Shown: piece after piece, positions 1 through 6,536 of the stretch
Position numbering within the stretch: the first letter of the stretch is position 1
How the letters are laid out: each line of letters opens with the position of its first letter
Assembly: GCA_900546315.1 (NCBI GenBank)
Contig: URCP01000027.1
Location: 1-29,121 of the forward strand
Reading direction: 5' to 3'
DNA: 29,121 nt
From: an uncultured Eubacteriales bacterium
GTDB taxonomy: Bacteria; Bacillota; Clostridia; Oscillospirales; CAG-272
The notes under the pieces: model-generated
The model's database searches: none
Seen by the model: the letters and a program-made list of their open reading frames with translations, nothing else
Told to the model about the DNA's origin: nothing
Program-made: the position numbers and the translations under genes

Positions 1-664
1 TCTGCTGGAGACGTATCTTCTCAACGAGCGGTCTGAACTCGGGGTATATTCTATCGTCAACCGTAGCGCCCGGCGTGATATCCGGCTTGTCCGGGTCGGC
101 GAGGTCCGCCGCGAGCATCCTGACCGGCGCGGTTATTTTCGTGGTCAGCTTTCCGGACAGTATCGCCGCCGCGATGATAAGCCCGCCGCCGAGCAGAAGC
201 GCCGAAACGCCGGAAGTTATCAGCACCGGGGCCATCCGGTCGTTCGGCACCGAAAGGCGCAGAACATCACCGTCATCGAGCCGCCTCGCGTAATAGAACA
301 GTGTCTCGCCGAAAGTCCCTGAGCTGCGTTTCCCGTTCGCCGTGCCGTTTTTCAGCGCGTCGACAAACTCTGGTCTGTCCGCGTGCGATTCCATCGAGGC
401 GGGATCGGCGTCCGTATCATATATAACCGTTCCGTCGGCAGCAATAAGCGTGACCCTGCCGCCGATCTTCTCCGGCACGAGCGCCGTCAGCGCGGAATTT
501 CCGGCGTCGTCGATCATCGCCGAGATGAGCGCCGCCTCGTTCGCGAGCTCGCTGTACACCTGCCTGTCCGCGAAGCTGATAAGCGCCGTCAGCGCCGCAA
601 GCATCGTCAATAGTATAGACAGCGCCCCGACCGACAGAAGCGACAGAAATATCTTTCTCTCCAT
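1..664 (-). CDS. Sensor histidine kinase, N-terminal part (PhoR-like), cut by window edge
   Basis: The gene starts at ATG 664 and runs off the left edge; 221 residues are visible. They show a first membrane segment at about residues 5-31, an extracytoplasmic sensor part (about 32-145) with a PAS/Cache-like stretch containing LIAADGTVIYDTDAD and the DRPEF pattern seen in PhoR-type kinases, a second membrane segment at about 146-170, and the beginning of a HAMP linker. The phosphoacceptor His and ATPase domains would lie outside the window. It begins 13 bp after the stop of an OmpR-type response regulator, so the two form one operon and a two-component pair. The signal sensed cannot be told from sequence; a phosphate or envelope signal is only a guess from family resemblance. 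Confidence 0.88.
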   Translation of the reverse strand, partial: MERKIFLSLLSVGALSILLTMLAALTALISFADRQVYSELANEAALISAMIDDAGNSALTALVPEKIGGRVTLIAADGTVIYDTDADPASMESHADRPEFVDALKNGTANGKRSSGTFGETLFYYARRLDDGDVLRLSVPNDRMAPVLITSGVSALLLGGGLIIAAAILSGKLTTKITAPVRMLAADLADPDKPDITPGATVDDRIYPEFRPLVEKIRLQQ

Positions 665-677
665 GACAGCCCGCCGT

Positions 678-1361
678 TCAGTCGCCGATCATATATCCGA
701 CCGAGCGGATGGTCTTGATATACTTCCCCGCGTCGCCGAGCTTCTGCCTGAGCGTCTTGATGTGCATATCGACCGTGCGCGACTCGCCCTCGTAATCGAA
801 GCCCCAGACCTCGGAGAGCAGCCTGTCGCGCGCCATGACGATGTTCGCGTTGAGCATGAGGTATTTGAGCAGCTCGTATTCCTTATATGTCAGTTCGATC
901 TCCTCTCCGGAGATCGTGACTTTTCTTGACGAGTCGTCCATGCGGATGTCGCGGAACTCTATTATCTGCGAGTCCTGACCCTTTGAGCCCTCGTTCTGCT
1001 CCGCGCGTCTGATGAGCGCCTTCACACGGGAGACAAGCTCCATTATGCCGAACGGCTTCGAGAGATAATCGTCCGCGCCCATGTCGAGACCGCGCACCTT
1101 ATCGAGCTCGGTCGTCTTCGCGGTGACCATCATTATCGGAATGCGCTTCGTCCTCTCGTCGCTCCGTATCGCCCTGAGCAGCGCGAGCCCGTCCTCACCG
1201 GGCAGCATTATATCAAGCAGTATCAGCCTCGGAAGCTCCGTCGCCAGCGCCGCGCGCAGCTCGTCGCCGCACGCGAAGCCCTTCACGTCGTATCCGCTGT
1301 TCTTGAGAGCGTAGCTCTCCATCTCCCGTATGTTCTCGTCGTCTTCGACAATATAGATCAC
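678..1361 (-). CDS. OmpR/PhoB-family response regulator
   Basis: A DNA-binding response regulator. The receiver domain (about residues 1-120) has the acidic pair EDD, the phosphoacceptor Asp in LLDIMLPGEDG, the Thr of MMVTAK and the Lys of LSKPF. A winged-helix domain (about 130-227) ends in the typical RTVDMHIKTLRQKLG and IRSVGYMI motifs. Start choice: GGGAGG lies only 2 nt before an ATG at 1367 but 8 nt before an in-frame GTG at 1361, and the GTG gives the usual family start (M)IYIVEDD. I therefore prefer 1361; the longer form adds two residues. The partner histidine kinase follows 13 bp downstream. Target genes are not evident. Confidence 0.93.
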   Translation of the reverse strand: MIYIVEDDENIREMESYALKNSGYDVKGFACGDELRAALATELPRLILLDIMLPGEDGLALLRAIRSDERTKRIPIMMVTAKTTELDKVRGLDMGADDYLSKPFGIMELVSRVKALIRRAEQNEGSKGQDSQIIEFRDIRMDDSSRKVTISGEEIELTYKEYELLKYLMLNANIVMARDRLLSEVWGFDYEGESRTVDMHIKTLRQKLGDAGKYIKTIRSVGYMIGD

Positions 1362-1431
1362 GTTCATATCCTCCCGCGTGAGTCCGGCGCCACCGACGCC
1401 GCCTTATTAAAACATCATCACAAGTTATTCC

Positions 1432-1459
1432 ATCATATATTCTATCGCATACTTGTAAA
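1432..1459 (-). promoter_or_regulatory. Probable sigma-A promoter of the two-component operon
   Basis: On the minus strand, TTTACA (1459-1454) and TATGAT (1437-1432) are separated by 16 nt, about 70 nt upstream of the response-regulator start. One mismatch to consensus in each box. It lies back-to-back with the stronger citramalate-synthase promoter. Confidence 0.45.
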
Positions 1460-1525
1460 CCCACGGCGCGTGAATTGTAAAGTCCGGGTAAATTATGTCG
1501 GGACACGTTTTTTTTCGCGCAGTAC

Positions 1526-1554
1526 TTGACATATGAGCAAAACCGGATTATAAT
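1526..1554 (+). promoter_or_regulatory. Consensus sigma-A promoter of cimA operon
   Basis: TTGACA (1526-1531), a 17-nt spacer and TATAAT (1549-1554): a perfect consensus promoter. The predicted transcript starts near 1561, leaving a leader of only about 29 nt before cimA, too short for a T-box or other leader attenuator. A strong promoter without a leader element would make this branched-chain pathway gene constitutive, unless control is allosteric. Confidence 0.88.
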
Positions 1555-1589
1555 ATTAGTATATACTTTGAAAGGTTCATTTTTTCATC

Positions 1590-3197
1590 ATGATAGAATT
1601 ATTCGATTCGACACTACGCGACGGCGCGCAGGGCGAGGGGATTTCTTACTCAGTGCGCGACAAGCTGCGGATACTTCAGACGCTCGACGAGTTCGGCATC
1701 GATTATATTGAAGCCGGAAACCCCGGCTCAAACCCGAAGGACGCTGAGTTCTTCACACTCGCCGCGAAGACGCCGCTCAAAAACGCGAGACTGGCGGCGT
1801 TCGGCTCGACTCACAGACGGAACGTCCTTCCGGGGGATGACAGGTCGCTCGCGAGTCTTCTCGCGTCTGGCGCGCCTGTCGCGGTCATCTTCGGAAAATC
1901 GCACCTGCTCCACGCCGAGAAGGTGCTCGGAGCGACCGGGGACGAGAATCTTGAACTCATCAGCTCGACGATAGAATACCTGAAGCCCCGTCTTGATGAG
2001 ATCATCTTTGACGCGGAGCACTTCTATGACGGCTACGACTACGACCCCGAGTACGCGATGAAGACAATACAGGCGGCAGTCGGCGCCGGAGCGGACTGCG
2101 TCACCCTCTGCGACACGAACGGCGGTATGCTTCCTGACAGAATATACGAGATAACCTCGAAGGTGCGTGAGCGCTTCCCCTCCCTGAAGATCGGCATACA
2201 CTCGCACGACGACGCCGGGCTCGCCGTGGCGGACGCGCTCGCGGCTGTTAAGGCGGGAGCGTCGCTCGTTCAGGGAACCTTCACCGGAATCGGCGAGAGG
2301 TGCGGCAACTGCGACCTCAGCGTCATGATACCAGACCTTGTCTTCAAGTGCGGGCTGTCCTGCGGGCATAACGGAACGCAGCTCCCGACGCTGATGGAGA
2401 CGGCGCGCAGGATCTCGGACATTTCAAACGTCGCGACCCGTCCGTCAAAGCCGTACACCGGTCGCTCCGCGTTCGCTCACAAGGGCGGAATGCATATCGA
2501 CGCGATGGAGAAGCTCGAGGGCGCGTATGAGCACATCGACCCGTCGCTCGTCGGCAACAAACGCCGACTGCTCCTCTCGGAGGTCGCCGGACGCTCGACC
2601 ATAATCGAAAAGGTGAAGTCGTTTCTCCCCGGTCTCGACCGTTCGTCGCCCGAGACCGAGATGCTGATGAACAAGCTCAAGGAGCTTGAGCACGAGGGCT
2701 GGCAGTTCGAGGCGGCGGACGCGTCGTTCGAGCTTATGACGAGGCGTCTCGTGACCGGGCTTCAGAACAGCTTTCGCGTCGTGTTCTACAAGGTGACAGA
2801 CGATTTCCCGTCGACCGACGGAAAATTACAGTCCGGCGCGATGATTCAGGCGGAGGTGGACGGAAAGTCCGAGACGACCGCCGCGCTCGGAAACGGTCCT
2901 GTCAACGCGCTTGATATCGCGCTCAAGAAGGCGCTCAAGGTCTTCTATCCGGTCCTCGGCGACGTCAAGCTGACCGACTTCAAGGTGCGCGTGCTCGAGG
3001 CGAACTCGACTACCGCGGCGATGGTCCGGGTTCTCATCGAGTCGACCGACTCAGAGCGGGTCTGGACGACGGTCGGCGTCTCGCACGATATAATCGAGGC
3101 GAGCTTCACCGCGCTCTGCGACGCGCTCGAGTACAAGCTTCTCATCGAGGAGAACAAAAACAGCCCGAATAACGCCGCGGAAACGAGGGCAAAATGA
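1590..3197 (+). CDS. cimA: (R)-citramalate synthase
   Basis: Condenses pyruvate and acetyl-CoA to (R)-citramalate, the first step of the threonine-independent route to 2-oxobutyrate and isoleucine. At 535 residues it has the length of the CimA type in the isopropylmalate/homocitrate synthase family. Visible are the N-terminal catalytic motif DSTLRDGAQGEG (R10, D11), the family stretch GSNPKDAEFF, the metal ligands H204 and H206 in HSHDDAG, and N240 in GERCGNCDL. A TIM barrel is followed by linker helices and a C-terminal regulatory LeuA-type domain (about 385-525) that normally gives feedback inhibition by isoleucine. GAAAGG at 1570-1575 is 14 nt before ATG 1590, a long spacing but consistent with pairing to the far 3' end of 16S rRNA. 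The next gene overlaps by ATGA. Homocitrate synthase is less likely because of the GSNPKD type motif. Confidence 0.9.
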   Translation: MIELFDSTLRDGAQGEGISYSVRDKLRILQTLDEFGIDYIEAGNPGSNPKDAEFFTLAAKTPLKNARLAAFGSTHRRNVLPGDDRSLASLLASGAPVAVIFGKSHLLHAEKVLGATGDENLELISSTIEYLKPRLDEIIFDAEHFYDGYDYDPEYAMKTIQAAVGAGADCVTLCDTNGGMLPDRIYEITSKVRERFPSLKIGIHSHDDAGLAVADALAAVKAGASLVQGTFTGIGERCGNCDLSVMIPDLVFKCGLSCGHNGTQLPTLMETARRISDISNVATRPSKPYTGRSAFAHKGGMHIDAMEKLEGAYEHIDPSLVGNKRRLLLSEVAGRSTIIEKVKSFLPGLDRSSPETEMLMNKLKELEHEGWQFEAADASFELMTRRLVTGLQNSFRVVFYKVTDDFPSTDGKLQSGAMIQAEVDGKSETTAALGNGPVNALDIALKKALKVFYPVLGDVKLTDFKVRVLEANSTTAAMVRVLIESTDSERVWTTVGVSHDIIEASFTALCDALEYKLLIEENKNSPNNAAETRAK

Positions 3198-3730
3198 AGC
3201 ATGAAAGAAGACTGAGGTCCGCGAGAAGGCTGATTCTGCTGACCTTCCTCGGGCTCGTCATCGCGCTTGAGATCGCCTGCGGGATAAATAACTATCAGGA
3301 CCGGAACGCGATAATGATGCCTGGTCTCGCGGCGTTTTTAGCGGCGGCGTTCCTGACACCGGCGCTGATCGGACTTCCGTTCGGCGTCTGGGACGGGCTT
3401 CTTCCGTGGGATCCGCCCGGCGAAAAGGCTGACGTCATAAAGGCGATACTGTCTTTTCTGAGATCGCTTCTGTACCTCGTGACGACGCTGATAGTTCACT
3501 CGACGCTGGCGGCGCTCATCCTGAGTGTCACCGGAAGGGACGATATGAGCGATTTTCCGGAAGCTCTCCCTGGCTTCACGCTGATATCACTCGCGGTCGG
3601 CGCCGCAGCTTTCGCCGCCGGAAATACCGTCACGCGACTGATAAGATGGCTCGTGAGGGGAACCGGTCTGAAGCGTGAGCTCCTGCCGGACGACGCGGAC
3701 GAGAATACAAACAACGATAACGAACAATAA
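3194..3730 (+). CDS. Small integral membrane protein, unknown function
   Basis: I do not recognise this 178-residue protein. It has a basic N-terminus (KHERRLRSARR), about four hydrophobic segments (roughly 13-31, 42-62, 85-113, 127-149) and a hydrophilic acidic/Asn-rich tail (DDADENTNNDNEQ). The basic start followed by a membrane segment suggests the N-terminus is cytoplasmic. Its ATG overlaps the cimA stop (ATGA, 4 bp) and GAGGG precedes it, so it is translated with cimA. No catalytic motif is visible. Operon position alone does not show a role in isoleucine synthesis. Confidence 0.8.
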   Translation: MKHERRLRSARRLILLTFLGLVIALEIACGINNYQDRNAIMMPGLAAFLAAAFLTPALIGLPFGVWDGLLPWDPPGEKADVIKAILSFLRSLLYLVTTLIVHSTLAALILSVTGRDDMSDFPEALPGFTLISLAVGAAAFAAGNTVTRLIRWLVRGTGLKRELLPDDADENTNNDNEQ

Positions 3731-3881
3731 GAAAGGATTATAGGTCTGAAAATAAATTTTCAGACCAAACAGTTTTGAGGCTTTCACGACATATGGTCGT
3801 GAATTTTCAAAGACTTACAAGCCGTCTTTCAAAACCGCCTCAAAACTGTAAGTTTGTGCGAAAGGCATGGTCATAAAAATG
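3731..3881 (+). repeat. Structured dispersed repeat, copy 1 (5' leader of pncB, includes its start codon)
   Basis: Copy 1 of an element found again at 17965-18113. The gap-free core 3744-3881 matches the other copy at 129 of 138 positions. Order: GAAAGG (3731-3736); hairpin i, 11-bp arms 3743-3753/3756-3766 with a 2-nt loop; an outer stem 3770-3781/3837-3848 (CAGTTTTGAGGC with its exact complement) enclosing hairpin ii (8-bp arms 3783-3790/3796-3803) and hairpin iii (3804-3816/3822-3834, weakened here by three changes on the left arm); then GAAAGG (3860-3865) and ATG at 3867 and 3879. Identity between copies ends exactly at the second ATG. No transposase, terminator run or clear promoter is visible inside. 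Confidence 0.9.
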
Positions 3882-5318
3882 TCAAAGAATCTCTCAATGT
3901 GCACCGATTTCTACGAATTCACAATGTCGAACGGCTACTATCTCGCCGGAAGAAAGGACGAGATAGTATATTTCGACGTCTTCTTCAGACGCGTCCCGGA
4001 CGGCGGCGGATACGCCATAGCGGCGGGACTTGAGCAGTTCGTCCATTATATCGAGAATCTGCATTTCGACGACGAGGACATTGAGTACTTCCGCTCGAAG
4101 AAATGCTTCGACGAGGGCTTTCTCTCGTATCTCCGCGACTTTCATTTCACCGGCGACGTCTGGGCGGTTCCGGAAGGAACGCCGGTCTTCCCCGGTGAGC
4201 CGATACTCACCGTCCGCGCGACGACTATACAGGCTCAGATAATCGAGACCTTCACGCTCCTGACCCTCAACCACCAGACCCTCATCGCGACCAAGGCGAA
4301 CCGAATCTGCCGCGCGGCAGGAGGCAGAGCGGTTCTCGAGTTCGGCTCGAGACGCGCTCAGGGCGCGGACGCCGCGATAATCGGCGCGAGAGCCGCTTAC
4401 ATCGGAGGCTGTGCCGGAACCGCGTGCGCGCTGACCGACGAGCTCTACGGTGTTCCCGCGGGCGGAACGATCGCTCACTCGTGGGTGCAGATGTTCGACG
4501 ACGAGTACGAGGCGTTCAAGACCTACTGCGAGCTCTACCCGCACTCCGCGACCCTGCTCGTCGACACCTACAACACGCTGAAGAGCGGAGTCCCGAACGC
4601 CATCCGCGCGATAAAGGACGTTCTCGTTCCGATGGGCATCACGAACTATGCGATAAGACTTGATTCCGGAGACATCGCCTACCTCTCGAAAAAGGCGAGA
4701 AAGATGCTCGACGACGCCGGTCTGCCGAACTGCAAGATAACCGCCTCAAACGCGCTCGACGAATACCTCATTCGCGACCTCATCATGCAGGGCGCCGCGA
4801 TAGACACCTTCGGCGTCGGCGAAAGGATGATCACAGCCGCGAGCGAGCCGGTCTTCGGCGGGGTCTACAAGCTCGCCGCGGTCGAGGACAAGGACGGAAA
4901 CATCACCCCGAAGATCAAGATCTCCGAGAACGTCGGAAAGATCACGAACCCGCATTTCAAGAAGGTCTACCGTCTCTACGACCGCGACGGCATGGCGCTC
5001 GCCGACCAGATCTGCGTCCACGACGAGGTCATCGACCCGACAAAGCCGCTGACAATCTTCGACCAGTTCGCGGTCTGGAAGACAAAGACTCTGACCGACT
5101 TCACGGTGCGCGAGCTTCAGGTGCCGGTTTTCAGGCACGGCGAGCTCGTCTACAAGCTCCCGACGCTGAAGGAGATCAAGGCTAACTGCGAGAAGGAGCT
5201 CGACACCCTCTGGGACGAGGTCAAGCGCTTCGAGAACCCGCACAACTACTATGTCGACCTGTCTGAGAAGCTCTGGAGAATCAAGAATCAGCTCCTCTGC
5301 GCGCATAAGGTCGACTGA
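3879..5318 (+). CDS. pncB: Nicotinate phosphoribosyltransferase
   Basis: Joins nicotinate to PRPP, with ATP use, giving nicotinate mononucleotide in the Preiss-Handler route to NAD; cytoplasmic. About 479 residues, the usual length. Recognisable parts are the N-terminal LSMCTDFYEFTMSNGYY, the EFGSRRAQGADAA block, GTIAHSWVQMF with the His that is phosphorylated in this family, LVDTYNTLKSG, and IRLDSGDIAYLSKKAR for phosphate/PRPP binding. Two in-frame ATGs occur, at 3867 (MVIKM...) and 3879. GAAAGG ends 1 nt before the first but 13 nt before the second, and family proteins begin near the second, so 3879 is preferred. Both ATGs and the ribosome site lie within the dispersed repeat. pncA follows 41 bp downstream. 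Confidence 0.94.
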   Translation: MSKNLSMCTDFYEFTMSNGYYLAGRKDEIVYFDVFFRRVPDGGGYAIAAGLEQFVHYIENLHFDDEDIEYFRSKKCFDEGFLSYLRDFHFTGDVWAVPEGTPVFPGEPILTVRATTIQAQIIETFTLLTLNHQTLIATKANRICRAAGGRAVLEFGSRRAQGADAAIIGARAAYIGGCAGTACALTDELYGVPAGGTIAHSWVQMFDDEYEAFKTYCELYPHSATLLVDTYNTLKSGVPNAIRAIKDVLVPMGITNYAIRLDSGDIAYLSKKARKMLDDAGLPNCKITASNALDEYLIRDLIMQGAAIDTFGVGERMITAASEPVFGGVYKLAAVEDKDGNITPKIKISENVGKITNPHFKKVYRLYDRDGMALADQICVHDEVIDPTKPLTIFDQFAVWKTKTLTDFTVRELQVPVFRHGELVYKLPTLKEIKANCEKELDTLWDEVKRFENPHNYYVDLSEKLWRIKNQLLCAHKVD

Positions 5319-5359
5319 CGGATTTCCCGGAATTATTAACGTCTGAAAGGATGAATGAC

Positions 5360-5881
5360 ATGAAAAAACTGCTTATCGTGGTCGATTACCAGAACGATTT
5401 CATCGACGGCGCGCTCGGCTTTCCGGGCGCTGAAAAGCTCTCCCCGATAATCGCCGGGAAGATAAAAAAAGCCCGCGCGGACGGCACGGACGTCATTTTC
5501 ACCCTCGACACCCACGGCGAGAACTACCTTGAAACAAGCGAGGGCAGACATCTTCCTGTCCCTCACTGCATAAAGGGAACAAAGGGGCACGAGCTGCGGG
5601 AGGAGATAAAGGCGCTTGTCGAGCCATGCGACAGAATCATAGAAAAGCCGTCCTTCGGTTCCGCCGAGCTCTTCGATATCCTCCGCGACTCCGGCTGCAC
5701 CGACATCGAGCTCTGCGGGCTCGTCACTGACATCTGCGTCGTCTCGAACGCGATAATCGCGAAAACCGCTCTGCCGGAGGCGAATGTGACAGTCGACAGC
5801 GCCGCCGTCGCGTCCTTCGACAAAGCAAAGCACGACGCCGCGCTCGAGGTCATGAAGAGCGTTCAGGTAAACGTCGTCTGA
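5360..5881 (+). CDS. pncA: Nicotinamidase (isochorismatase-fold)
   Basis: Hydrolyses nicotinamide to nicotinate and ammonia, feeding the preceding pncB. 173 residues from ATG 5360. The catalytic triad is visible as D9 (VVDYQNDF), K96 (IIEKPSFGS) and C126 (LVTDICVVSNA); metal ligands are likely D50 and H52 (LDTH) with H64 or H69 before C70. An ATG at 5351 would add three residues, but GAAAGG (5345-5350) directly touches it, while 5360 has a 9-nt spacing and gives the normal family start MKKLLIVVDYQNDF. The neighbour pair pncB-pncA makes a complete nicotinamide salvage step. Other isochorismatase-fold hydrolases are possible but less likely given the pairing and metal ligands. Confidence 0.92.
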   Translation: MKKLLIVVDYQNDFIDGALGFPGAEKLSPIIAGKIKKARADGTDVIFTLDTHGENYLETSEGRHLPVPHCIKGTKGHELREEIKALVEPCDRIIEKPSFGSAELFDILRDSGCTDIELCGLVTDICVVSNAIIAKTALPEANVTVDSAAVASFDKAKHDAALEVMKSVQVNVV

Positions 5882-5882
5882 C

Positions 5883-6488
5883 ATGGTGGACTTCATTGAA
5901 CACGGAATCGACTACACAGGTGAGGATTTCTCGGAGATTCAGGAAATACCGGAAATAATCGCGCGTCAGCGGTTTTCCGACTGCCGGTTCAACTCGCTGT
6001 CCTTTCTCGAGACGAGGCTCGACGGGGCGGTGTTCGAGCGGTGCTCGTTCGATTTCACTCGGATCGGCGGGACAATATCGCGCTGCGCGTTCCTCAATTG
6101 TTCGTTCAGGTACGCGAACCTGCTGTCCGCCGAGTTCGACGGGTGCAAGATGACCGGCTCGAATCTCGCCGACGTCACAAACGCCGGATACATCATCCGC
6201 GGTGGCGACTGGAGCTACACCGAACTCGCGAAGATCCGCATGAAGAGACGCGACCTTGACAGCGCGAACTTCACCGGCGCGAACCTGTTCGACTGCCGCT
6301 TTGAGAACTGTAACCTGTCGGACGTTAGGTTCGACAACGCGGTCGTGAACAGCCTTGATCTGAAAGGCTCGAAGCTCTACGGCGCGTCCTTCGCCTTCGT
6401 GAATTTCGGTCAGGTGAACTTCAAGGGCTGTGAGGCGGACGTTGATTTCGCCGTGACCTTCGCCAGAGCGAACGGAATCAGGATATAA
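5883..6488 (+). CDS. Pentapeptide-repeat protein
   Basis: 201 residues, mostly tandem A(N/D)LXX-type pentapeptides forming a right-handed quadrilateral beta-helix: runs such as YANLLSAEF, SNLADV, SANFTGANLFDCRFENCNLSDVRFDNA and GSKLYGASF between about residues 40 and 190, interrupted around 100-125 by a less regular GGDWSYTEL part. Cys-rich positions in the repeats (CRF, CSF, CAF, CSF) are typical of cytoplasmic members. Its ATG lies 1 nt after the pncA stop with no good ribosome site of its own, so translation is probably coupled. Some family members mimic DNA and protect gyrase; nothing here shows that, and a link with NAD salvage is only positional. Confidence 0.85.
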   Translation: MVDFIEHGIDYTGEDFSEIQEIPEIIARQRFSDCRFNSLSFLETRLDGAVFERCSFDFTRIGGTISRCAFLNCSFRYANLLSAEFDGCKMTGSNLADVTNAGYIIRGGDWSYTELAKIRMKRRDLDSANFTGANLFDCRFENCNLSDVRFDNAVVNSLDLKGSKLYGASFAFVNFGQVNFKGCEADVDFAVTFARANGIRI

Positions 6489-6493
6489 AAATT

Positions 6494-6529
6494 CTCTCCC
6501 GGAAGCATTTCGCGTGTCTCCCGGGAGAG
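6494..6529. terminator. Bidirectional intrinsic terminator between convergent operons
   Basis: Arms CTCTCCCGG (6494-6502) and CCGGGAGAG (6521-6529) flank an 18-nt loop. On the plus strand TTTCGTTTT follows; on the minus strand a T-rich tail (ATTTTTAT) follows. It lies between the stop of the pentapeptide gene and the TAA of topB at 6537, serving both. Confidence 0.85.
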
Positions 6530-6536
6530 TTTCGTT

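Noticed and set aside
1368..1525. T-box or other leader for cimA
   Set aside because: The promoter lies only about 60 nt from the start codon, so any structure upstream of it is not transcribed with cimA.
3731..3881. NAD-type riboswitch before pncB
   Set aside because: The same element precedes engB, which has no link with NAD, and the fold does not resemble the NAD riboswitch classes I know.
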